In this document: one piece after another, positions 24,147-30,916 of the stretch
Numbering within the stretch: the first letter of the stretch is position 1
Layout of the letters: the number at the start of each line of letters is the position of its first letter
From: Beduinella massiliensis
Lineage (GTDB): Bacteria; Bacillota; Clostridia; Christensenellales; Aristaeellaceae
Length of the DNA stretch: 64,000 nucleotides
NCBI RefSeq assembly: GCF_900199405.1
Contig: NZ_LT963430.1
Span: forward strand, 2,759,605 to 2,823,604
Reading direction: 5' to 3'
Translations under genes and position numbers: made by a program
The notes under the pieces: generated by a model
Seen by the model: only the letters and a program-made list of their open reading frames with translations
The model's database searches: none
What the model was told of the DNA's origin: nothing

Positions 24147-25136
24147 CTATAATTCCTGTTCGTTTAGAAACCTCTGCACGTCTCGGACGGGCCCGGCGCA
24201 TTCTCCCAAGAGGCCGTCCAGCGCTGCGCAGAGCGCCTTCCCGGAAAGCGCGCAACCGGTCAGCCGCTCCGCAATGCGGGGAGCCAACCGCTCGTCCATC
24301 GCATCCGAATAGCAGGCACATCTTTTCACTCGGCCGCCCTCGACTTCAAAGCAGATCTCCAGCTCCCCCCAAGCAAAGCGCCGCGCGGCCCTCCAGGTAA
24401 ACGGGATGGGCCGCCCGAAGTTCCAATCCCAAGAGCCGAACCGCGCCTCCAGCGCCCGAAGGCGGCTCTCGTCCATCAGGTTTCTGTCCACGTCCCGCGG
24501 TCGTCCGCCATAAACCTCTCCAAAGGCCTGTATCAGCGCCGTCCGCATCGCATCGACCGTGATTCGTGGCTGCAAATCGCACAGGTTTACCACGCGGGCG
24601 CGCACCGAATCGACGCCCTTGCCCGCCAGTTTTGCCGGGTCGGCGTTCAGGTAGCGGCCCATTCGCTCCGTATCCACATGAAGCAGCAGCGTGCCGTGAT
24701 GATAGGCACGCCCGGCGTGCCTGTAAAACGCATTGCCCGAAAATTTACGCCCGTCGATCTCGATGTCGTTGCGCCCGGTGACGCGCGCGTCCAAACCGAA
24801 GGAGCGCACCGCGCGCAGGATGACCTCCTGCTGCCGTGCGAGGTCGTACTCCCTTTCAGGCAGCAGGAAGGTAAAGTTCAGGTTGCCCAGGTCGTGGTAA
24901 ACCGCGCCGCCGCCCGAAAGACGGCGAACGAGGTGTCCGCCGTCCTCCCGCAGCGTCGCGACGCGGCATTCCTTCCACGCGTTCTGGTTGCGTCCGATGA
25001 CGACCGTGTGCGCGTTCTGCCACAGGTAGAAGACGCAGGCGTCCTCCGGTACGGTTTCCAGCAGGTACGCCTCCATCGCCAGGTTGCGCACGGGGTTCGT
25101 ACCGTCCGCCGTCAGGGTGCGAAGCCGCCGGATCAT
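24147..25136 (-). CDS. lplA: Lipoate-protein ligase A
   Basis: A 329-residue enzyme that activates lipoate with ATP and attaches it to a lysine of GcvH. Conserved motifs: VVIGRNQNAWKE, VRRLSGGGAVYHDLGNLNF (the RRxSGGGAVxHD lipoate/ATP loop), GRNDIEIDGRKFSGNA and HHGTLLL. A C-terminal accessory domain is present. It overlaps gcvPB by 4 bp, placing lipoylation of the H-protein under the same glycine control as the complex. Confidence 0.95.
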   Translation of the reverse strand: MIRRLRTLTADGTNPVRNLAMEAYLLETVPEDACVFYLWQNAHTVVIGRNQNAWKECRVATLREDGGHLVRRLSGGGAVYHDLGNLNFTFLLPEREYDLARQQEVILRAVRSFGLDARVTGRNDIEIDGRKFSGNAFYRHAGRAYHHGTLLLHVDTERMGRYLNADPAKLAGKGVDSVRARVVNLCDLQPRITVDAMRTALIQAFGEVYGGRPRDVDRNLMDESRLRALEARFGSWDWNFGRPIPFTWRAARRFAWGELEICFEVEGGRVKRCACYSDAMDERLAPRIAERLTGCALSGKALCAALDGLLGECAGPVRDVQRFLNEQEL

Positions 25137-26545
25137 GGGAAGTCGTACCGCAGCTTCGGATTCCGGGCGGCGGTGACCTCGTCGAGGCGGCGTACCGGCG
25201 TGTGCAGCGGCGCGTCGTGCAGAGCCTGCGGCGCGTCCTTCGCCTGCTGTGCGAGGGCGAGCAGCACGCCGACCGCCTCGTCCAGCGTCTCGCGGCTCTC
25301 GGTCTCCGTCGGCTCCACCATCAGCGCTTCGTGCACGATGAGTGGGAAGTACATCGTCGGCGGATGAATGCCCGCGTCGAGCAGTCCCTTGGCGACGTCC
25401 AGCGCGCTCACGCCCGTCTCCTTCTTCATGCGCTCCAGCGTCATCACGAACTCGTGCATGCAGACGCGGTCATACGCCATGTCGTAGGCGTCCTTCAGGC
25501 CGTGCATCATGTAGTTGGCATTGAGCACGGCGTTTTCCGCCGCCTCGCGGATGCCCGACGCCCCCAACGTCAGGATGTAGCACAGGGCTTTGAGGGCGAC
25601 GGCGAAATTGCCGTAAAAAGCGCGTACCTGCCCCACGCTCTGTTCGCCCGGACGCCCGCCGAGACGGCTGTCCGGCAGAAAGGGACGAAGGAACGCCTTG
25701 CAGCCCACGGGGCCGCTTCCCGGCCCGCCGCCTCCGTGCGGGGTGGAAAACGTCTTGTGCAGGTTGAGGTGCACCACGTCAAAACCCATGTCGCCGGGAC
25801 GCACCACGCCCATGATCGCGTTGAGGTTCGCGCCGTCGTAATAACAAAGACCGCCCGCCTCGTGCACGATGCGCGTAATTTCCAATATATTTTCGTCAAA
25901 CAGCCCAACCGTGTTCGGGTTGGTGAGCATCAGGCCCGCCGTGTCCGGCCCGACCGCCGCGCGCAGGGCCGATAGGTCGACGCAGCCGTCCGGCGCGGAG
26001 GGGATGTTCACCACCGTGTAGCCCGCCATCGCCGCGCTCGCCGGGTTCGTCCCGTGCGCGGAGTCGGGCACGATGATCTTCGTGCGCGCCGCGTCGCCGC
26101 GATTGCGGTGGTACGCCTTGATGAGCAGCAGCCCCGTAAATTCGCCGTGCGCGCCCGCCGCGGGCTGAAACGTCATAGCGTCCATGCCCGTGATCTCGCA
26201 AAGCGAGGTTTCCAGCAGCGCGAGCACCTCGCGGCAGCCGCAAGCCGTGTCCGGGCTCTGTAGCGGATGCACGCCCGTAAAGCCCGGCAGCGCGGCGATC
26301 TCTTCGTCGATGCGCGGGTTGTACTTCATCGTACACGAGCCCAACGGATAAAAGCCGTTGCAAACGCCGTGCGTTCTGCGCGCAAGCGACGCGTAATGGC
26401 GGTCGATGTCGCATTCCGCCATCTGCGGCAGGCGAAGCGGCGCTTGCCTGGCCAGTTCGTCCGGCACCTGCGTCTTCGGCACGTCGGAAGGCGGCAGAAT
26501 CGACATACCCCTTCCCTCGCGGCTCTTTTCAAAGATCAGCTTCAT
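25133..26545 (-). CDS. gcvPB: Glycine dehydrogenase (decarboxylating) subunit 2
   Basis: A 470-residue subunit of the two-part P-protein. It binds PLP through the lysine in HLNLHKTFSTPHGGGGPG and, with GcvPA, decarboxylates glycine and transfers the aminomethyl group to lipoyl-GcvH. Start at 26545 (MKLIFEKSREGRG) follows GGGAGG. N-terminal FYPLGSCTMKYNP is a family hallmark. It overlaps both gcvPA and lplA by 4 bp. Confidence 0.96.
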   Translation of the reverse strand: MKLIFEKSREGRGMSILPPSDVPKTQVPDELARQAPLRLPQMAECDIDRHYASLARRTHGVCNGFYPLGSCTMKYNPRIDEEIAALPGFTGVHPLQSPDTACGCREVLALLETSLCEITGMDAMTFQPAAGAHGEFTGLLLIKAYHRNRGDAARTKIIVPDSAHGTNPASAAMAGYTVVNIPSAPDGCVDLSALRAAVGPDTAGLMLTNPNTVGLFDENILEITRIVHEAGGLCYYDGANLNAIMGVVRPGDMGFDVVHLNLHKTFSTPHGGGGPGSGPVGCKAFLRPFLPDSRLGGRPGEQSVGQVRAFYGNFAVALKALCYILTLGASGIREAAENAVLNANYMMHGLKDAYDMAYDRVCMHEFVMTLERMKKETGVSALDVAKGLLDAGIHPPTMYFPLIVHEALMVEPTETESRETLDEAVGVLLALAQQAKDAPQALHDAPLHTPVRRLDEVTAARNPKLRYDFP

Positions 26546-27855
26546 GCCAGCACCTCCCGTACGACGGCCGCCGCCCGATCCATCTTTTTTCTGTCCACCT
26601 GCTCGGTCGCGCACCAGAGGATGCCGTCCTGTACCGGCAGGCCGCCCAGAATTCCTTCCGCCTCCAGCGCGCTGAGCAGCCGCTCCGGCTCCTTCGGGCA
26701 GACCGTCACGAACTCGTGGAAGAACGGCGCGCTACCGACGCGCGCAAGGCCGGCTGCGGCCAGCGCCTCCTGTAAATAGTGCGCGTTGTCCATACAGCGC
26801 TGCGCCACCTCGCGCAGGCCCTCCGGTCCCATCGCCGTCAGGTATGCGCCCGCCGTCAGCGCGCAATGTGCCTCGTTGGAGCAGATATTGCTGCTCGCCT
26901 TTTCGCGGCGAATGTGCTGCTCGCGCGCCTGCAGCGTCAGCACGTAGGCGCGCTGCCCGTCCACGTCCGTCGTCTCGCCGACGATACGGCCGGGGAGCTT
27001 TCGCATCATCTCCTGCTTGGCCGCCATGATGCCCAGGTACGGACCGCCGTAGGAAAGCGTCAGGCCTAGGGGCTGTCCCTCCGCCACGGCGATGTCGGCC
27101 CCGATCTCGCCGGGCGTCTTCATGAGGGCGAGGGCCATCGGGTTGCACGAGAGCACGGCCTTCGCGCCCGCGCCGTGCGCCGCATCGACGATCGCCTGCG
27201 CATCCTCAAACGCGCCGTAAAAGTTTGGGCTTTGCACGATGACGCAGGCCGTATCCTGCGAAAGCATGCCGAGCAGCGCCTCCCGGTCGGTCACGCCGTC
27301 CCGTTCCGGGATCACCCGCACGGGCGCGCCCACCGCGTCGCAATAGGTCTTCACGGTCGCAATCGTGTCCGGATGCGCGGTAGCTGAGATCAGCGTCACC
27401 GCACGCCTGCGGTCGCGGCACATGGCGGCGGCCTCTGCCGCAGCGCTCGCGCCGTCGTACACGGAGGCATTGCTTACGTCCATGCCCGTCAATTCGCACA
27501 TCATCGTCTGGTACTCAAAAATCGACTGTAAAATGCCCTGGCTGATCTCCGCCTGATAGGGCGTGTAGGCGGTCACGAATTCCTCTCTGGAGGCGACCGT
27601 CTTCACGATGGCGGGGATGTAGTGGCTGTAAGCGCCCGCGCCGCGCAGGATGACGGGGAACACGCGGTTTTTCCCCGCGACTTCCTCCATGCGCGCGCGC
27701 AGCTGCATTTCGCTCATGCCCTCCGCCAGCTTCAGCGGCTGCGTGAGGAGCACCTCCCGCGGCACATCCCTGTACAGATCGGTCATCTGCGCAAGGCCGA
27801 TGGCATTCAGCATCTCCTCCTGCTCCCGCGCGTTGCCGGGAACATAACTGCCCAT
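26542..27855 (-). CDS. gcvPA: Glycine dehydrogenase (decarboxylating) subunit 1
   Basis: A 437-residue partner of GcvPB. Recognisable parts: MGSYVPGNAREQEEML at the N-terminus, FLGAGAYSHYIP-like RGAGAYSHYIPAIV, FVTAYTPYQAEISQGILQ and the SNICSNEAHCAL region. The start at 27855 is the first conserved Met, one base after the gcvH stop. Fourth-to-last gene in the glycine cleavage operon. Confidence 0.96.
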   Translation of the reverse strand: MGSYVPGNAREQEEMLNAIGLAQMTDLYRDVPREVLLTQPLKLAEGMSEMQLRARMEEVAGKNRVFPVILRGAGAYSHYIPAIVKTVASREEFVTAYTPYQAEISQGILQSIFEYQTMMCELTGMDVSNASVYDGASAAAEAAAMCRDRRRAVTLISATAHPDTIATVKTYCDAVGAPVRVIPERDGVTDREALLGMLSQDTACVIVQSPNFYGAFEDAQAIVDAAHGAGAKAVLSCNPMALALMKTPGEIGADIAVAEGQPLGLTLSYGGPYLGIMAAKQEMMRKLPGRIVGETTDVDGQRAYVLTLQAREQHIRREKASSNICSNEAHCALTAGAYLTAMGPEGLREVAQRCMDNAHYLQEALAAAGLARVGSAPFFHEFVTVCPKEPERLLSALEAEGILGGLPVQDGILWCATEQVDRKKMDRAAAVVREVLA

Positions 27856-27856
27856 A

Positions 27857-28237
27857 TTACGCTTCCTCCTCCACGGCCTTTTCGTACTCTTCCGCACCCA
27901 GCAGCCCCTCCGGCTCGGCCGACAGCTCCACGCGAACCATCCAGGCCGCGTAGGCATCCTCGTTAATGCGCTGCGGCGCGTCGAGCAGTTCCTCGTTCAC
28001 AGCGATCACCCGACCGCTCACAGGGCTGTACACGTCGCTGACGGCCTTCACCGACTCCACGTCCGCGAGCGTCTCGCCCGTGGAGACCTCGTCGTCCTCC
28101 TGCGGCAGGTTCACGAAGACCAGATCGCCCAGCGCCTCCTGCGCGTGGTCGGTCAGGCCGATCTCGACGACGTTATTCGGCAGCGTGCGCACCCACTCAT
28201 GGGACTTGGTGTAGCGAAGCTCAGACGGAACGTTCAT
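27857..28237 (-). CDS. gcvH: Glycine cleavage system H protein
   Basis: A 126-residue lipoyl carrier. Lys64 in ADVESVKAVSDVYSPVSG is the lipoylation site; YTKSHEWVR at the N-terminus and the C-terminal AWMVRVEL are typical. It shuttles the aminomethyl group between P-, T- and L-proteins, whose genes flank it, and is the substrate of the lipoate ligase in the same operon. Confidence 0.96.
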   Translation of the reverse strand: MNVPSELRYTKSHEWVRTLPNNVVEIGLTDHAQEALGDLVFVNLPQEDDEVSTGETLADVESVKAVSDVYSPVSGRVIAVNEELLDAPQRINEDAYAAWMVRVELSAEPEGLLGAEEYEKAVEEEA

Positions 28238-28293
28238 GAAAATATCCTCCTCTTAATCGGTCTCTTTATCTATCGCAGGCCTAGCTCAGGCCT

Positions 28294-29391
28294 TTACGCC
28301 TTCCTGGGCTTTTTGTAAAACGGCAGCGGAACGACTTCAGCCTCGATCCGACGTCCGCGGACGTCCACCTCGACCTTCGTGCCCGGCGCGCTGCACTCGA
28401 CCTCCACGAGCGCCATGGCGACCGCCTGCTGCAAATACGGGCAATGCGTGCCCGATGTCGTCTCGCCGATCCGCTCTCCGCCGATGTATACGGCGCAGTG
28501 CTCGCGCGCGATGCCGCGCCCCGTCATCTGAAGGCCCACGCGCGTACGCTGCGGCGGGCCTTTTTGAAGCAGCGCTTCCCGCCCGATGAACGGCGCTTCC
28601 TTGCCGAGCTTTACGAACGCGGCAAGCCCCGTCTCCAAGGGGGTGATCTCGTCGTCCATCTCGTGCCCGTACAGGGGCATCGCGGCCTCCAGCCGGAGCG
28701 TATCGCGCGCGCCCAACCCACAGGGAATCAGCCCGTCCGCCGCGCCCGCCTCGAGCAGCGCGTCCCATAGCTTCGGCGCATCCTCGTTTGCGCAGTACAG
28801 CTCAAAGCCATCCTCGCCCGTGTAGCCGGTCTTTGAAATCAGACAGGGAATGCCCGCCACGTTCTTTCTGGGCACAAAGCTGTAATACTTCGTCGGGATG
28901 TTTTCCTCCTCCGTCAAACGGGCAAGGATGCCGCGCGCCTTCGGCCCTTGCAGGGCAAGCTGAGCTACCCCATCTGAGATGTCCGTCAACGCGACGTCCC
29001 CCTGCAGGTGTGCCCGCATCCAGGCGACGTCCTTTTCCCGATTGGCCGCGTTCACCACCACGAGATAGCAGGCGTCCGACAGCTTGTAGGCGATCAGGTC
29101 GTCCACCACCCCGCCCGATTCGTTGCACATCGGGCTGTACCGCACGCGTCCATTCTGCATGCCGCTCATGTCGTTCGTAAAAAGGCGCTGCAAATTGTCC
29201 AGCGCATCCGCGCCCTTGACGACGACCTCGCCCATATGCGACACGTCGAACAGACCACAGGCCGTGCGCACCGCCATATGCTCCGCAATCACCCCCGTCT
29301 TGTACTGCACCGGCAGCAGATACCCCGCAAAGGGCACAATTTTGCCTCCCGCACGCTCGTGGCATTCGTATAGAGGCGTCCTTCGTTCCAT
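28294..29391 (-). CDS. gcvT: Aminomethyltransferase (glycine cleavage T protein)
   Basis: A 365-residue tetrahydrofolate-dependent enzyme releasing ammonia and forming methylene-THF from aminomethyl-GcvH. Start at 29391 (MERRTPLYECHERAGGK). Motifs: MAVRTACGLFDVSHMGEV, NDMSGMQNGRVRYSPMCNE, the folate-site YTGEDGFELY and GLGARDTLRLEA. It is the first gene of the operon, about 53 bases after the riboswitch terminator. Confidence 0.96.
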   Translation of the reverse strand: MERRTPLYECHERAGGKIVPFAGYLLPVQYKTGVIAEHMAVRTACGLFDVSHMGEVVVKGADALDNLQRLFTNDMSGMQNGRVRYSPMCNESGGVVDDLIAYKLSDACYLVVVNAANREKDVAWMRAHLQGDVALTDISDGVAQLALQGPKARGILARLTEEENIPTKYYSFVPRKNVAGIPCLISKTGYTGEDGFELYCANEDAPKLWDALLEAGAADGLIPCGLGARDTLRLEAAMPLYGHEMDDEITPLETGLAAFVKLGKEAPFIGREALLQKGPPQRTRVGLQMTGRGIAREHCAVYIGGERIGETTSGTHCPYLQQAVAMALVEVECSAPGTKVEVDVRGRRIEAEVVPLPFYKKPRKA

Positions 29392-29443
29392 GGGTTCACC
29401 CTCCGTTCGTTTAAATTTTATCAGTTCGATCCTTAAACCGTAC

Positions 29444-29478
29444 AAAAGAGGCGCACGACATAGAAGTCGTACGCCTCT
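29444..29478 (-). terminator. Terminator of the glycine riboswitch expression platform
   Basis: A 13-bp stem (AGAGGCGTACGAC / GTCGTGCGCCTCT) followed by TTTTG on the minus strand. Its 5' arm includes the CAGAGG that also closes the P1 helix of the second aptamer, so ligand binding and termination exclude each other (glycine turns expression on). Confidence 0.85.
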
Positions 29479-29630
29479 GTTTTGTTACCTGAAAGATTCC
29501 CCGACGAGCGCCGGGTTGCTTCTTCGGTGCATCGCTGCTTTCCAGAGTTTCGTCCGGAACGGGTCTTTTTGCCTGAGAGTTTGTTGCGCTTCCCCTTCGG
29601 CGCCGCATAGGCGGTCTCTCCCCATTTCCA
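29473..29630 (-). promoter_or_regulatory. Tandem glycine riboswitch
   Basis: Two consecutive aptamers on the minus strand. Aptamer 1 runs from GGGGAGAGACC through GCGCCGAAGGGGAAGC to CAAACTCTCAGGCAAAAAGA. Aptamer 2 runs from GGACGAAACTCTGG through GCACCGAAGAAGCAAC to AATCTTTCAGGTAACAAAAC, then AGAGG. These are the conserved glycine riboswitch blocks. It controls the glycine cleavage operon directly downstream. Confidence 0.95.
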
Positions 29631-29657
29631 TCGTCCGATATTCAGCTTTCTACCCTG

Positions 29658-29686
29658 TTTATACCATTCCGCCGCGCGTCTGTCAA
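29658..29686 (-). promoter_or_regulatory. Sigma-A promoter of the glycine cleavage operon
   Basis: On the minus strand TTGACA (29681-29686), 17-bp spacer, TATAAA (29658-29663). The left target duplication of the insertion sequence begins only 15 bp further upstream. Confidence 0.85.
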
Positions 29687-29700
29687 TCCTTTTCTTTTCC

Positions 29701-29726
29701 CCGCCCGCGCCGCATCTCCCGCCGTT
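29701..29726. repeat. Left copy of a 26-bp target duplication
   Basis: A 26-bp GC-rich sequence beginning CCGCCCGCGCCG, identical to 30792-30817 and directly abutting the left end of the insertion sequence. Confidence 0.9.
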
Positions 29727-30791
29727 TGTAGGTTTGTCAAACATCTTGGACAGTGAAAGCAAGAAGGAACTCTCTAGGCGAAGCCCAAAGGAGAGAGCGC
29801 ATCGGTCTGTTGTTGGTGCGAGCTTGGTGGACAGCTAGCTGCCCACCAAAGTCATCGAGCGAGAAGAAAGAGTGGGTATTGTAGAATAGCTTTTGGTCTT
29901 CTCTGTGACTGCGTTCAACCTTACCGTTGTGGCGAGGTGTGTATGGTTTTATGAGCTTATGCCGAATTCCCAGATCAGCAGCCGTTTTCTCAAACAGAGT
30001 TACCTGATTGCGTTTGCTGTTGGAAAAGCGGTTGGTGAATTCAAAGCCGTTGTCGGTCTGGACACACTCTACCCGGATACCCCGGCGGGCATACCACTTG
30101 AACAGCCTTTTGAGAAAGTCAGCGGAAGAATAGGTGGACTGCTCAGGGTAAGCGGCCAGGAAGCGCAGTCGGGTAAACTCATCCATGGCAGTGTACTGAA
30201 ACAGGCGCAGCTCCGGGTCCGCGATACAGCGGTGAGGCACCACCTTCACATCCACCTGAACGCGCTGTCCAGGATAGGTCATCTGCTCATAAGGCTTGGA
30301 CCTATAAGCCGGCTTCTTCTCTGCTTGTGGGAATAACCCTAGTTTCCGCATCACGCGGAAGAGGCTCTCCGGGCGACGGTTATATCCTCGTCGGCGTAAG
30401 CGGTGCCACAGTTCCACCATACCTAGTTTGGGATTTCTGCGGCGCATATCCCGGATTAGCTTCAGCTCCGCTTCGGTATGCTGGTTGGGATGACTGTGGG
30501 GACGCCGAGACTGGCAGGCCAGGGAGGCCATGCTCCCATCCCAGCGAGCTTTCCAGAAGTAGATATACGACCGGCTCTTGTTGTATTTCCGGCTGGCCCG
30601 GCTCACGCCGTATTTCTCCGCATACTTCATCAGGGATTGCCGATATGCCATGTCCTGTGTTATACTCTTGCTCATGAAGGATGTGGCCCCCTCTCGTATA
30701 GTTGTTGTCCGCAACTCCAACTATAACCGATGAGGCCATATCCTTCATCCTTTTTTTTCTTCTACTGTCCAATATGTATTGTACTCCTACA
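29727..30791 (-). mobile_element. IS481-like insertion sequence, 1065 bp, intact
   Basis: The element is bounded by imperfect terminal inverted repeats. Both ends start TGTAGG and carry an inner block ACAT-x-TTGGACAGT, with 21 of 28 positions matching. It contains a single transposase gene and is flanked by identical 26-bp direct repeats. TGT ends and a DDE transposase of this type fit the IS481 family. The duplication is longer than the 4-15 bp usually given for that family. It lies between two divergent promoters. Confidence 0.92.
29737..30675 (-). CDS. IS481-family DDE transposase
   Basis: A transposase of 312 residues from the ATG at 30675, which has a GAGAGGGGG ribosome site 12 bases upstream (a TTG at 30720 would extend it to 327). 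An N-terminal HTH region (EKYGVSRASRKYNKSRSYIYFW) precedes the integrase core. Catalytic triad: Asp in QVDVKVVP, Asp in VQTDNGFEFT, Glu in PRHNGKVERSHREDQ. The frame is uninterrupted, so the element could be active. It spans nearly the whole IS. Confidence 0.92.
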   Translation of the reverse strand: MSKSITQDMAYRQSLMKYAEKYGVSRASRKYNKSRSYIYFWKARWDGSMASLACQSRRPHSHPNQHTEAELKLIRDMRRRNPKLGMVELWHRLRRRGYNRRPESLFRVMRKLGLFPQAEKKPAYRSKPYEQMTYPGQRVQVDVKVVPHRCIADPELRLFQYTAMDEFTRLRFLAAYPEQSTYSSADFLKRLFKWYARRGIRVECVQTDNGFEFTNRFSNSKRNQVTLFEKTAADLGIRHKLIKPYTPRHNGKVERSHREDQKLFYNTHSFFSLDDFGGQLAVHQARTNNRPMRSLLWASPREFLLAFTVQDV

Positions 30792-30817
30792 CCGCCCGCG
30801 CCGCATCTCCCGCCGTT
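30792..30817. repeat. Right copy of the 26-bp target duplication
   Basis: Identical to 29701-29726. It begins immediately after the CCTACA end of the insertion sequence and ends 4 bp before the -35 of the GGDEF gene promoter. Confidence 0.9.
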
Positions 30818-30821
30818 GTGC

Positions 30822-30850
30822 TTGAAAAGAGGACATAAGGATGGTATAAT
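30822..30850 (+). promoter_or_regulatory. Sigma-A promoter of the GGDEF gene
   Basis: TTGAAA (30822-30827), 17-bp spacer, TATAAT (30845-30850). It lies just outside the insertion sequence duplication. Confidence 0.75.
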
Positions 30851-30916
30851 CATTTATTGACTTTCACCAATATTCAAAAGCGCTCCTGCCGCAGCAGGCA
30901 AAGGACGGTGACCCCG

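Noticed and set aside
29701-29726. A dif-like XerCD site at the insertion point
   Set aside because: The 26-bp duplication is GC-rich and has no AT-rich centre or inverted half-sites like dif.
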